Shown here one piece after another: positions 24,121 through 32,802 of a stretch of DNA of 64,000 nt (positions are counted from its first letter, which is position 1; the number at the start of each line of letters is the position of its first letter). The notes under the pieces were generated by a model. It had not been told where the DNA came from. It did no database searches and saw only the letters and a list, made by a program, of their open reading frames with translations. The position numbers were made by a program, and so were the translations under genes. This DNA comes from Amycolatopsis albispora (GTDB lineage: Bacteria > Actinomycetota > Actinomycetes > Mycobacteriales > Pseudonocardiaceae): positions 6,076,001-6,140,000 of the forward strand of contig NZ_CP015163.1 in assembly GCF_003312875.1 (NCBI RefSeq), in the 5' to 3' direction.

Positions 24121-25250
24121 AGCGGCAGGTCGAAGGCAACCAGCGTGCCCAGGCTCGGCGACGAGTTCAGGTAGAACTTCCCGCCGGAGGCCTCGGCTCG
24201 CTCGGCGAGATGACGCAGGCCGCGCTTTGCCACGTCCTGCGGCACGCCGGAACCGTTGTCCCGCACGCGCAACCGGACCTCGTCGGCGTCGCGGTACAGG
24301 GTCACCCGCGTTTCACTGGCACCGGAGTGCCTGACCACATTGGACAGTGCTTCGCGAAGGGCGGCGCGGATGTGGTCGGCGCGTTCGGCCGGGATGTCGG
24401 CCAGTTCGCCGGAAAGTTCCAGGGTGGGCGGGAAACCGAGGAGTTCACCGGCGATGCGGACCTCGGCGCGGGCAGACTCGGCGAGGTCGGTGGCGGGCAG
24501 CTGCTCCTGCTCCGGCTCGGGTGAGCGCAGCGCGCGGACGGTGCCGCGGATCTCCTCGATGGTCTCGTCGAGCTGGTCGATCGCCTCGCCGAGCCGCGCC
24601 TCGTCGGCTCGCGCGAACCGCTTGTGCATCCGCCTTCGCACGCGGTCGAGCTGCATGCCCGCGGCGTAGAGGCGTTGCACGATCACGTCGTGCAGCTCGC
24701 GGGCGATGCGTTCGCGTTCCTGGTAGAGCGTCACGCGATGCCGGGCGTTGGCGCCCTCGGCGAGCGCCAGCACCACGCCCGCCTGGGTGGCGAACGCGGT
24801 CAGCACCTCGACGGTTTCCTCCGAGAACGGCTCGCTGCCGTGCTCGCGGTAGACGGTGAGCACGCCCAGCCGGCGGCCGCCGCTGCCGAACGGCGCCGCC
24901 GCGAACGGGCCGAAGCGGGCGAGTTCCCGCGGCACGTACGGGGCGGTGCGCGGGTCGGTGGTGACGTCGGCGGTGACCACGGACTCGGCGCCCTGCGCGA
25001 CCCGGCCCGCCGCGGATTCGGCGGGCAGCTCCAGGCCGAGCACGTTCTCCCCGGCACCCCCGGCGACGGCTTCGACCACCACCTTGCCGTCCTCGGCGCG
25101 GACCATCAGCAGGCCGAGGTCGGCACGCGCGAGTTCGGCGGCGTGCCGGACGACGGAACCCAGCACCGCCGCCGGGTCGTCGCCGGACAGGGCGGTGGTG
25201 GTGATCTCGGTGGCGGCCGCGAGGGCGCGCGCGGCAAGTGTCGGGTCCAT
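24117..25250 (-). CDS. GAF-domain sensor histidine kinase (DevS-like), last gene of the cyd operon
   Basis: 377 residues from ATG 25250. A single GAF domain covers about 15-165 (ADLGLLMVRAEDGKVVVEAV to GVVLALAEG). The HisKA_3 phospho-acceptor is in ERERIARELHDVIVQRLYAAG, and the HATPase part has ALSNVVRHSGA (N box) and DNGSGVP (G box). There are no membrane segments, so it senses from the cytoplasm. It begins 13 bp after the cydDC stop on the same strand, so it should be co-transcribed with the cytochrome bd genes. The convergent NarL-type regulator is its likely partner. Confidence 0.9.
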   Translation of the reverse strand: MDPTLAARALAAATEITTTALSGDDPAAVLGSVVRHAAELARADLGLLMVRAEDGKVVVEAVAGGAGENVLGLELPAESAAGRVAQGAESVVTADVTTDPRTAPYVPRELARFGPFAAAPFGSGGRRLGVLTVYREHGSEPFSEETVEVLTAFATQAGVVLALAEGANARHRVTLYQERERIARELHDVIVQRLYAAGMQLDRVRRRMHKRFARADEARLGEAIDQLDETIEEIRGTVRALRSPEPEQEQLPATDLAESARAEVRIAGELLGFPPTLELSGELADIPAERADHIRAALREALSNVVRHSGASETRVTLYRDADEVRLRVRDNGSGVPQDVAKRGLRHLAERAEASGGKFYLNSSPSLGTLVAFDLPL

Positions 25251-25263
25251 CAGCGTCAACAAG

Positions 25264-28200
25264 TTAAACACCGCTTCGCGACAGCACGTGCACGCGCCCG
25301 TCCCGCACGTCGAGGTGCAGGTCGGCGACGGCGGCCTCCTCCAGGCGGTGCGTGACCCAGACCACGGTTTTGCCTGCCAGTGCTTCGTCGAGTCCGGTGC
25401 GGACCTCGAAGGCGGTCTGCTCGTCGAGGTGCGAGGTCGGCTCGTCGAGCAGAACGAGATCACTGCTCTCGGCGGCGAGCAGTGCTCTCGCCAGCGCGAC
25501 CCGCTGCGCCTGCCCACCGGACAGCCCCGCGCCACCGCTGCCGAGGAGGGTTTCGGCGGGCACGTCGGCGAGACCGGCGGTGGCCAGCGCTCGGTCCAGT
25601 TGCTCGGGAGTCGCGTGCGGGTCGGCCAGGCGCAGGTTCTCGGCGATCGTGGTCGCGACGAGCCCCGGTTCCTGCGGCGCCCAGGCCACCGCGCCCGGCG
25701 TCCGCACGCGACCGCGTTCCGGCGCGAGAAAACCCAGCAGGAGCGCGAGCAGGCTCGACTTGCCCGCGCCCGACGGTCCGGTGATCGCGACCTTCGCGCC
25801 ACGCGGAACGGTCAGCGTGACGTCCCGCAGCACCGGCTCGGGCGCGCCGGGCCAGCGCACGTCCACGCCGGTCAGCTCGATGTGGTCGGCGTGCTCGGGC
25901 TTCGGGCCGTCCGGGGCGGTGAGGACCGCGGCGAGCCGGGTGCGGGCGCGGCGCAGTTCGTCCCAGTGCTGGGCGACCGGCGGCAGTTGCAGCAGCACCT
26001 CGGCGAGCGCCAGCGGAACCAGGGCGACGATCGGCGCGAGCACCGGGTTGAGCGTGGGGTCGGCGGCGGCCGCCACGGTGGCCGCGACCGTCGCGCCGCC
26101 CATCGCGAGCACCACCAGCGCTTCGGCGGCACCGGCGCCGAACGCCTGCCGGTGCGTGCCCGCGGTGAGCCGCTCGTCGGCACGGGCGAGCGCCTGGCGC
26201 TGCTGCCGGTAAGCACCGAACGCGAGCAGTTCCGCGGCGCCTTCGAAGAGGGTGAGCACGCGGGCCGACACGTCACGGCGGCCTTCGGCGAGCGCCGAAG
26301 TCGCACGGCGTTCGAGCAGGAGCGCGAGTGCGGGCGCGAGCAGTCCGGCGAGCAACGCGGCCACCGCGAGGTAGAGCCCGGCGATCGGGAGCACGGCGGT
26401 CTGCACGGCAACCGCGCCCGCCACCACGAGAACGGCGACCAGCGGCGGCGAGACCACCCGCGGCAGCAGGTCACGCACAGTGTCCACATCGGACACCAGG
26501 CGGCGCTGGCCCTCGCCGTCGCGCAGTGCGCTGGTGCCGACGGGACCGCTGCGCACCAGCGCCCGCCACAGGTCCACGCGCAGCCGGGTGGCGACGCGGA
26601 AGGCGCCGTCGTGGGTGGCGAGGCGTTCGAGGTAGCGGAGTCCGGCGCGGGCGAGGCCGAAGGTGCGCACGCCGACCACCGCCACGGTCAGGGTGAGGAT
26701 CGGTGGTTGCTGCGACGCCTTGGCGATCAGCCAGCCGGAGGTGGCGGTCAGCGCGATGCCGGACAGCAGCGCGGCGGCGCCCAGTCCGGCCCCGGTGAGG
26801 AAGGCGCGATCGGTGAGGCGGCGCAGGCCGATCGGCTTGGCTTCGCGCTCGGCTGGTGCGTCGGCGGCGGTGATCGGTTCGGCCAGTTCGTCTTCGGTGA
26901 ACGAGGTGAGCCGGTCGTGCGCGGCGATCACCACGGTGGCGCCGCCCTGCGCGACCTCCTTGATCGCCGTCATCACGCGTCGCGCCGAGGCCGCGTCGAG
27001 ATGTGCGGTCGGCTCGTCGAGCAGCAGGAGCCAGGCGCCGTACCGGGCCCGCAGCAGCGCCCTGGCCACCGCCACCCGCTGCCGCTGGCCAGTGGACAGG
27101 TGGCTGACTGGCTGATCCACTAAGCCACTCAGCCACACAGCCACCAGGACACTGAGCAACTCATCCTCTTCGGGCTCGACGCCCTGGTCGGCGAGGGCGA
27201 GCCGGAGTTCCTCGCGGACCGTGCCGCCGGTGAACGCGGGCGACTGCGGCACCCAGGCGACCTGGCGGCGCCAGTGCGGGAGATCGGCTTCGGCGAGCGG
27301 TTGCCCGCCGACGGTGACCGTGCCCGATTCGGGCCGGACGAAGCCGAGCAGCGCGGCGAGCGTGGTGGACTTCCCGGCGCCGCTCGGGGACCGCAGCCAG
27401 GTCAGCTCGCCGGGCCGGGCGGTGAAGGTCTCGCCGTCGGGCGCGAAGGCACCACGGCGGAGCACCCGCAGCCCGCGGACCTCGATCTGTCCTTTGTGGA
27501 GTTTCCGGCTGCCGGGCGACGGCACGGGTTCGGCGAGCACCTCGGTGACCCGGCGGACCGCCTCGACACCGTCCTCGCTGGCGTGGAAGGCGGCGCCGGC
27601 GGCCCGCAGCGGCTGGAAGCACTCCGGCGCGAGGATCAGCACCCCCAGCCCGATGGCCAGGGTCAGGTCCCCGGACACCAGCCGGACGCCGATCACCACC
27701 GCGACCAGTGCCACCGAAAGCGTCGCGGCCAGTTCGAGCACGAAGGCCGAGGAAAACGCCACGCGCAGGGTTTTCAGGGTGTCGCGGCGGTGGCGGTCGG
27801 AAACCCGGCGCACCACCTCGGCCTGCGCTCCGGCGCGGCGGAAGGCGGCGAGCACCGGCAGGGCGCGGATCAGTTCGAGCAGGCGGCCGGACAGCCGGTG
27901 GGTGGCTTCGGTCGCGTCGCTCACCCGGTCCGCGGTGTACTTGCCGACCAGGATCGCGAACATCGGCAGCAGCGGCACGGTCACCGCGATGATCACCGCC
28001 GACGGCCAGTCGGCGAACAGCACCGCCGCGCCCGCGCCGACCGGCACCACCGCGGCGGTGACCAGCGCGGGCAGGTAGGTGGTGAAGTAGGCGTCGAGCG
28101 CGTCGAGGCCGCGGGTGGTCAGCGCGGTCAGCTCGCCGGTGCCGCGGGCGGCGATCCACTCCGGGCCGAGCGCCGCGGCGTGGTCGACGACCTTGGCGCG

Positions 28201-28533
28201 CAGTTCCTCCTTGGCGCCCGCCGCGGCCCGCGCGGAGGCCACCCGCACCGCCCAGCCGACCAGCGCGCGTCCTCCCACGGCGCCGAGCAGCCAGGCGGTG
28301 CGGCCCCCGATCTCCTCGCCGCCGCCCCCGACGATCGAGGCGAGGATCGAAGCCAGCAGGAACGCCTGCGCCACCAGCAGCGCGGCGTTGGCCGCGGCCA
28401 GCACCGCGGCGAAGGCCAGCGCCCGGCGCGCCACCGGCGAAAGGGAAGGCAGCGCGCCGAGCGGGCCCGGTCCCGGCCGCACTGTGTCCACTGTGGACAA
28501 CTTGGCGGGAAGGGTGGTGCGGCCGGGAGTCAT
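25264..28533 (-). CDS. cydDC: Fused CydDC ABC exporter for cytochrome bd assembly
   Basis: 1089 residues, about twice a usual subunit: a CydD-like half (1-545) and a CydC-like half (about 565-1089), each with a six-helix exporter domain and an ABC ATPase. Walker A lysines are Lys388 (SPSGAGKST) and Lys925 (GPSGAGKSS); signatures are LSTGQRQR and LSGGQAQR; Walker B are LLLLDEPTAHLD and LVLLDEPTSHLD. In E. coli CydD and CydC form a heterodimer exporting thiols and needed for bd oxidase assembly. Here both are one polypeptide, an arrangement known in several actinomycetes. Its start overlaps the cydB stop by 4 nt. Confidence 0.95.
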   Translation of the reverse strand: MTPGRTTLPAKLSTVDTVRPGPGPLGALPSLSPVARRALAFAAVLAAANAALLVAQAFLLASILASIVGGGGEEIGGRTAWLLGAVGGRALVGWAVRVASARAAAGAKEELRAKVVDHAAALGPEWIAARGTGELTALTTRGLDALDAYFTTYLPALVTAAVVPVGAGAAVLFADWPSAVIIAVTVPLLPMFAILVGKYTADRVSDATEATHRLSGRLLELIRALPVLAAFRRAGAQAEVVRRVSDRHRRDTLKTLRVAFSSAFVLELAATLSVALVAVVIGVRLVSGDLTLAIGLGVLILAPECFQPLRAAGAAFHASEDGVEAVRRVTEVLAEPVPSPGSRKLHKGQIEVRGLRVLRRGAFAPDGETFTARPGELTWLRSPSGAGKSTTLAALLGFVRPESGTVTVGGQPLAEADLPHWRRQVAWVPQSPAFTGGTVREELRLALADQGVEPEEDELLSVLVAVWLSGLVDQPVSHLSTGQRQRVAVARALLRARYGAWLLLLDEPTAHLDAASARRVMTAIKEVAQGGATVVIAAHDRLTSFTEDELAEPITAADAPAEREAKPIGLRRLTDRAFLTGAGLGAAALLSGIALTATSGWLIAKASQQPPILTLTVAVVGVRTFGLARAGLRYLERLATHDGAFRVATRLRVDLWRALVRSGPVGTSALRDGEGQRRLVSDVDTVRDLLPRVVSPPLVAVLVVAGAVAVQTAVLPIAGLYLAVAALLAGLLAPALALLLERRATSALAEGRRDVSARVLTLFEGAAELLAFGAYRQQRQALARADERLTAGTHRQAFGAGAAEALVVLAMGGATVAATVAAAADPTLNPVLAPIVALVPLALAEVLLQLPPVAQHWDELRRARTRLAAVLTAPDGPKPEHADHIELTGVDVRWPGAPEPVLRDVTLTVPRGAKVAITGPSGAGKSSLLALLLGFLAPERGRVRTPGAVAWAPQEPGLVATTIAENLRLADPHATPEQLDRALATAGLADVPAETLLGSGGAGLSGGQAQRVALARALLAAESSDLVLLDEPTSHLDEQTAFEVRTGLDEALAGKTVVWVTHRLEEAAVADLHLDVRDGRVHVLSRSGV

Positions 28534-29537
28534 GGGGTGTGCACCGGGGGGATGTGGCGGGTGCCGATGCGCTTGCGGAACACCCAGTACGTCCAGCCCT
28601 GGTAGACCAGCACGGCCGGGGCGCCGAACGCGCCGACCCAGGTCATCACCTGCAGGGTGTACGGGCTGGAGGCCTCACCGGCGATGGTCAGCGTGTTGGC
28701 CGGGTCGCCGGTGGAGGGCAGCACGTCCGGGTAGAGCGCGCCGAACAGGGTGATCGCGGCGGTGGCGATCAGCACGCCGAGCGCGGCGAAGGCCTGCCCG
28801 TCGCGGTCGGCGACCAGCCGGAGCCAGGCCACGATCGCCGACAGCGCCGCGACGGCGAGCGTGACGACCGTCCACAGTGCACCTTCGCGGAGCTGGACGA
28901 GCACCAGGAAGGCGAACATCGGCACCAGCGCGACCGGCATCAGCTTCAGCGCGGTGGCGCGGGCGCGTTCGCGGAACTCGCCCTCGGTTTTCAGGGTGAG
29001 GAAGGTGGCGCCGTGCACCAGGGAGAACCCGGCGAAGGCGAGCGCGCCGAGCAGGGTGTCCCAGCGCACGGCCTCGAGCGGGCTGCCGATGCGGTCGCCG
29101 TTGGCGTCGAGCGGGAGGCCGAGCATGGTGGTGGCCAGCAGCAGGCCGACGCCGAGCGGCGGGAGCCACGAGCCGAGCACGATCACCCTGTCCCAGGCGC
29201 GGCGCCAGCGGTCGGAGTCGACCTTGCCGCGGTACTCGAAGGCGACGCCGCGGCCGATCAGGGCCAGCAGCACCACGAGCACGGGCAGGTAGGCGCCGGA
29301 TAGCAGCGTCGCGTACCAGCCGGGGAACGCGGCGAAGGTGGCGCCGATCGCGACGATCAACCACACCTCGTTGCCGTCCCAGACCGGCCCGATCGTATTG
29401 ATCATGACGCGGCGCTCGGTGTTGTCGCGGCCCAGCCACGGCAGCAGCATGCCGACGCCGAAGTCGAAGCCCTCGAGGAACAGGTACCCGAGCCAGAACA
29501 CGGCGACGATGACAAACCAGACCGTCTCCAGGTCCAT
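28530..29537 (-). CDS. cydB: Cytochrome bd ubiquinol/menaquinol oxidase subunit II
   Basis: 335 residues, about eight transmembrane helices. It starts MDLETVWFVIVAVFWLGYLFLEGFDFGVGMLLP, the classic CydB N-terminus, and contains NTIGPVWDGNEVWL and AFEYRGK. With CydA it forms the high-affinity terminal oxidase that reduces oxygen to water. A GTGAG-type ribosome site (GGAGGTGAG) precedes the ATG. Unusually, 552 bp of repeat-rich sequence separates it from cydA. Confidence 0.95.
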   Translation of the reverse strand: MDLETVWFVIVAVFWLGYLFLEGFDFGVGMLLPWLGRDNTERRVMINTIGPVWDGNEVWLIVAIGATFAAFPGWYATLLSGAYLPVLVVLLALIGRGVAFEYRGKVDSDRWRRAWDRVIVLGSWLPPLGVGLLLATTMLGLPLDANGDRIGSPLEAVRWDTLLGALAFAGFSLVHGATFLTLKTEGEFRERARATALKLMPVALVPMFAFLVLVQLREGALWTVVTLAVAALSAIVAWLRLVADRDGQAFAALGVLIATAAITLFGALYPDVLPSTGDPANTLTIAGEASSPYTLQVMTWVGAFGAPAVLVYQGWTYWVFRKRIGTRHIPPVHTP

Positions 29538-29605
29538 CTCAACTCACCTCCGCTTTCCGGCTGGCGTTCCGGGGACTTGTGCCACGTGAAACCTGTTTTC
29601 CCCAA

Positions 29606-29649
29606 GTTGTGCACAACGGACGCAGTTGTCCACAGAAACCTGTGGACAA
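29606..29649. promoter_or_regulatory. GTTGTGCACAAC palindrome and inverted pair of DnaA-box-like sites
   Basis: GTTGTGCACAAC (29606-29617) is a perfect 12-bp palindrome. Nine bases later, TTGTCCACAG (29626-29635) and CTGTGGACAA (29640-29649) form a perfect 10-bp inverted repeat with a 4-nt loop. TTGTCCACA is the preferred actinomycete DnaA box. The site lies about 70 to 110 bp upstream of cydB on the minus strand. It could bind DnaA or another regulator, or fold into a hairpin in the cyd transcript. Confidence 0.55.
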
Positions 29650-29862
29650 CCAAGACGGGGGCTTGTGGGCGATACGCTGGAGCTGGGGACGCCCCCCTGG
29701 GAGCGGCGGGGGTTGCACTCGGGTGGGGTGTGGACGGGTGGGGTGGGGGTGCTGGGGGTGCTGGGGGTTGTGGGCGCGCTGGATGTTGTGGGGGTGCTGG
29801 GCCGGGTGGATAGGGCCGGTCGAATGTGCGCGCTGGGTTGAGTGGGCGTGCCAAGTCCGGTC

Positions 29863-30042
29863 GGTGCGCAGGATGGCGTTGGCGCCCCTGAGCCGTTGGG
29901 TGCGCAGGATGGCATCGGCACGACGGAGCCGTTGGGTGCGCGGGGTCGCGTCGGCACGACGGGTTGGGTGGGTGCGCCGGGTCGCGGTGGCCCCGCGGGG
30001 CGCGTGGGTACGAAGGGGCGCGTCACCGCGAAGGGGTGCATC
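29863..30042 (+). repeat. 36-bp tandem repeat (minisatellite), about five degenerate units
   Basis: The word GGTGCGCAGG or close variants recurs at 29863, 29899, 29935, 29971 and 30007, an exact 36-bp period. The last unit breaks into 18-bp half-units (ACCGCGAAGGG twice). Adjacent copies are strongly alike (29863 and 29899 units share GGTGCGCAGGATGGC). The 36-bp period would allow a 12-residue protein repeat, but no reading frame here looks like a gene. Confidence 0.8.
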
Positions 30043-30089
30043 ACCGCGAAGGGTGGGGCGCGGAGCGGTTGCGGGCATGGTCGTGGCTT

Positions 30090-31580
30090 TCAGTAGGCGA
30101 AGGAGAGGGCCGTGTCGTCTGGGTCGGCGTCGGCGGGGGGTTTGGGGGGTGGGGGCATCACGCCTTCGATGCCGCCGCGGATGTACTTCCGCAGCAGGAA
30201 CACCTCGACCACACCCAGCGCCAGGTACACCGCGGTCAGGCCGATCAGCGAGATCCACACCTCACCGGCGCTCAGATTGGACACGGCCGTCGCGGTGAAC
30301 ATCCAGACGCCGTCGACGCCGGTGGGGTTCGGCACCACCACGAACGGCTGGCGGCCCATCTCCGTGAAGATCCAGCCGGCGCTGTTCGCCACGAACGGCG
30401 TCACGATGCCCGCCAGCATCAGCCGCGGGAACCAGGGGCTCGACGGGATCCGCCCGCGCCGGGTCAGCCACAGCGCCAGCACCCCGAGCCCCGCCGAGAT
30501 CGCGCCGAAGCCGATCATCGCGCGGAAACCCCAGTAGGTCACCGGCAGGCTGGGCACGTAGTCGATCGGCTGCCCGGCCAGCTCACCCAGCCGCGGGTCG
30601 TCGGGATAGTTCGTCCCGTACCGCGCCTGGTACTCGGTGACCAGGTCCTCGACACCCTTCACCTCGGTGCTGAAGTCGTTGTGCGCCAAGAAGGACAGCA
30701 GCGCGGGCACGGTGAAGGTCTTGACGTCCTCGCACTGCGCGTCCGCCACGTCGCCGATCGCCAGGATCGAGAAGCTCGCCGGCGCCTCGGTGTGGCACAG
30801 CGCCTCCGCCGAAGCCATCTTCATCGGCTGCTGCTCGAACATCAGCTTGCCCTGCACGTCACCGGTGACCGCGAGGGCGGCGAAGGCCACCACGCCGACC
30901 CAGCCGCCGAGCCGGATCGACGAGCGCCACACCGCGCGGTGCTCGTCGTCGGCCGACCGCTTGCGCCACAGGTGCCAGGCCGCGACGCCGACCACGAACG
31001 CCGCCGCCACCGAGAAGGTGCCCGCCACCGTGTGCGGGATCGCGGCCAGCGCGGTGTTGTTCGTCAGCACCGCCCAGATCGAGTTCATCGTCGGCTTGCC
31101 GTCGACGAACTCGACGCCGACCGGGTGCTGCATCCACGAGTTCGCCGCCAGGATGAAGTACGCCGAGGCGACGGTGGCCAGCGAGAAAGCCCACACGCAG
31201 GCCAGGTGCACCTTCTTCGGCAGGCGGTCCCAGCCGAAGATCCACAGCCCCAGGAAAGTCGACTCGACAAAAAAGGCGACCAGGCCCTCCATCGCCAGCG
31301 GCGCGCCGAACACGTCACCGACGAACCGGGAGTACTCGCTCCAGTTCATCCCGAACTGGAACTCCTGCACGATCCCGGTCACCACGCCCATGGCGAAGTT
31401 GACCAGCAGCAGCTTGCCCCAGAACTTGGTCATCTTGAGGTAGCGCACGTCGCCGGTGCGCACCCAGGCCGTCTGCATCCCGGCGACCAGCAGCGAGAGC
31501 CCGATGGTCAGCGGGACCATCAGGAAGTGGTAGACGGTGGTGATGCCGAACTGCCACCGCGCGAGTTCCAAGACCTCCAC
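30090..31580 (-). CDS. cydA: Cytochrome bd ubiquinol/menaquinol oxidase subunit I
   Basis: 496 residues if started at GTG 31580 (VEVLELARWQFG, matching the family start); ATG 31622 would add 14 untypical residues. Heme-ligand His18 is in WQFGITTVYHF, a second His is in NSWMQHPVG, and the GRQP motif is in FTEMGRQPFVV. The Q-loop region is short, as in Gram-positive enzymes. About nine transmembrane helices. It catalyses quinol oxidation with oxygen reduction. It is the first gene of cydA-cydB-cydDC-histidine kinase. Confidence 0.95.
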   Translation of the reverse strand: MEVLELARWQFGITTVYHFLMVPLTIGLSLLVAGMQTAWVRTGDVRYLKMTKFWGKLLLVNFAMGVVTGIVQEFQFGMNWSEYSRFVGDVFGAPLAMEGLVAFFVESTFLGLWIFGWDRLPKKVHLACVWAFSLATVASAYFILAANSWMQHPVGVEFVDGKPTMNSIWAVLTNNTALAAIPHTVAGTFSVAAAFVVGVAAWHLWRKRSADDEHRAVWRSSIRLGGWVGVVAFAALAVTGDVQGKLMFEQQPMKMASAEALCHTEAPASFSILAIGDVADAQCEDVKTFTVPALLSFLAHNDFSTEVKGVEDLVTEYQARYGTNYPDDPRLGELAGQPIDYVPSLPVTYWGFRAMIGFGAISAGLGVLALWLTRRGRIPSSPWFPRLMLAGIVTPFVANSAGWIFTEMGRQPFVVVPNPTGVDGVWMFTATAVSNLSAGEVWISLIGLTAVYLALGVVEVFLLRKYIRGGIEGVMPPPPKPPADADPDDTALSFAY

Positions 31581-31655
31581 GAGAGCAAGCGTCGTCTCGC
31601 GCGCGGGCGCCCGCCAGTTCAAACAGTCCCGTTCACCCCGGGACCTAGGTCCTGA

Positions 31656-31976
31656 CTATCGCGTCTCCTCGGCCAGCCAGCTCAGGTAGGCCGGGCTGCC
31701 GCCGGTGATCGGGGTGGCGATCACCTCCGGCGTGTCGTAGCTGTGGTGTTCGAGCAGGTGGGCGGTCAGTTCCTCGGTGCGCCGCGCGGCGGTCTTGATC
31801 TCCACGCGCCACTCCTGGTCGGTCTGCACCGCGCCTTCCCAGCGGTAGACGCTGGTGATCGGGCCGAGCACCTGCGCGCAGGCCCCGAGCCGGGCTTCGA
31901 TGGCACCGGCGGCCAGCGCCCTGGCCGCGGACTCGCTGTCGGTTGTGGTGGTCACCACGACGTTCTCGGCAGTCAT
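31656..31976 (-). CDS. cutA: Divalent cation tolerance protein CutA
   Basis: 106 residues covering the whole CutA fold: VVVTTTTDSESAARALAAGAIEARLGACAQVLGPITSVYRWEGAVQTDQEWRVEIKT, then HHSYDTPEVIATPITGGSPAYLSWL. CutA forms ferredoxin-like trimers; its link to copper tolerance is historical and its true role is unsettled. It is divergent from the TMEM165-family transporter gene, which makes a metal-related neighbourhood. Confidence 0.93.
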   Translation of the reverse strand: MTAENVVVTTTTDSESAARALAAGAIEARLGACAQVLGPITSVYRWEGAVQTDQEWRVEIKTAARRTEELTAHLLEHHSYDTPEVIATPITGGSPAYLSWLAEETR

Positions 31977-32086
31977 GAATTCATTTTACCCCGTCCGCAA
32001 GAATTAGTTTCGGCACGCCAAAAACAATTTGTCATCCCCGCTCAACCGGCGATTCGCGATTCCCATCTGCTGGCCTTTTCCAAATA

Positions 32087-32114
32087 CCCCCTTTATCGTT
32101 GAAGTGAAAGGGGG
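32087..32114 (+). promoter_or_regulatory. Hairpin masking the ribosome binding site of the TMEM165-family gene
   Basis: CCCCCTTT (32087-32094) and AAAGGGGG (32107-32114) form a perfect 8-bp stem with a 12-nt loop. The GGGGG of the right arm is the only ribosome-binding-like sequence before ATG 32126 (11 nt spacing). Closed, the hairpin would block initiation. The upstream leader is A/T-rich for this genome. A metal- or temperature-responsive RNA switch is possible; no known riboswitch class is recognised. Confidence 0.5.
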
Positions 32115-32125
32115 CGACCATCGCG

Positions 32126-32725
32126 ATGTCTGCCGCATTACTGGCACTGATCAGCACGTTCGGCCTGGTGCTCGCCGTCGAGCTGCCGGACAAGACGCTG
32201 GTTGCCACGCTCGTGCTGACCACCCGTTTCCGGGCCTGGCCGGTTTTTGCCGGGGTGGGCGCCGCATTCGCCGTGCAGAGCACCATCGCGGTGTTGTTCG
32301 GCAGTGTGCTGACCCTGCTGCCGGAAACGCTGGTGTCCGGAATCGTCGCGGTGATGTTCGGCATCGGGGCCTACTTCCTGCTGCGCGAGGGTTTCGCCCC
32401 CGCGGTGGACGGTGCGGAGGACGCCGCGCGCATCGGCCCCGGGCCGGTCTCGTTCCTGCGGTCCGCGATGACCTCGTTCGGCGTGTTGTTCGCCGCCGAA
32501 TGGGGTGACGCGTCGCAGCTCGCCACGGCCGGGCTGGCCGCGCGCCTCGAGCAGCCGGTCGCGGTCGGCATCGGCGCGTTCTGCGCGCTGATCGCGGTGG
32601 CCGGGATCGCCGTTTTCATCGGGCAGAAGGTGCGCAACCGCATCCGGCCGAAGCTGATCCAGCGGGTCGCCGGGTTCGTCTTCGCCGCGTTCAGCGTCGC
32701 GGCGCTCTGGCAGACCCTCGCCTGA
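32126..32725 (+). CDS. TMEM165/GDT1 family cation transporter (UPF0016)
   Basis: 199 residues, about six transmembrane helices in two inverted halves. Each half has the family signature: ELPDKT in helix 1 (residues 19-24) and EWGDAS in the second half, the ExGD(K/R)(T/S) motifs that bind cation. Characterised members export or move Mn2+ or Ca2+. The leader contains a hairpin that covers the ribosome binding site, so expression may respond to conditions at the RNA level. Neighbour cutA is divergent. Confidence 0.9.
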   Translation: MSAALLALISTFGLVLAVELPDKTLVATLVLTTRFRAWPVFAGVGAAFAVQSTIAVLFGSVLTLLPETLVSGIVAVMFGIGAYFLLREGFAPAVDGAEDAARIGPGPVSFLRSAMTSFGVLFAAEWGDASQLATAGLAARLEQPVAVGIGAFCALIAVAGIAVFIGQKVRNRIRPKLIQRVAGFVFAAFSVAALWQTLA

Positions 32726-32802
32726 CCCGCTCCCGCCTCGAAGATCTCATTCGCATAACATGGCTGGCTCGTGTCTGTTCTGCGAAGCCGAGGTGAACAC
32801 GA

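Larger units (their letters stand above)
29538..30089. other. Repeat-rich spacer between cydA and cydB
   Basis: In most genomes cydA and cydB are nearly contiguous, but here 552 bp lie between them. Open frames exist on the minus strand (for example a 166-codon Pro/Thr-rich frame), but they are explained by the 36-bp tandem repeat and lack a convincing start. The spacer holds two palindromic elements near its cydB end (29606-29649), a G-rich segment and a minisatellite (29863-30042). No gene is called. Confidence 0.65.

Noticed and set aside
29606..29649. Replication origin from DnaA-box-like sites
   Set aside because: Only two exact boxes plus a palindrome, no A/T-rich unwinding region and no dnaA, dnaN or gyrB nearby.
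29863..30042. CRISPR-like array because of the regular 36-bp period
   Set aside because: Units are contiguous and degenerate with no unique spacers between conserved repeats, and there are no cas genes. It is a minisatellite.
29544..30044. 166-codon Pro/Thr-rich frame between cydA and cydB
   Set aside because: The composition follows directly from the 36-bp repeat, and other frames are equally open; no good start. Kept as repeat only.
31581..31655. Rex operator in the cydA promoter
   Set aside because: I looked for a TGTGAAC-type inverted repeat upstream of cydA. Only a TCCCG/CGGGA symmetry with a TTCACC segment is present, which does not match well enough.
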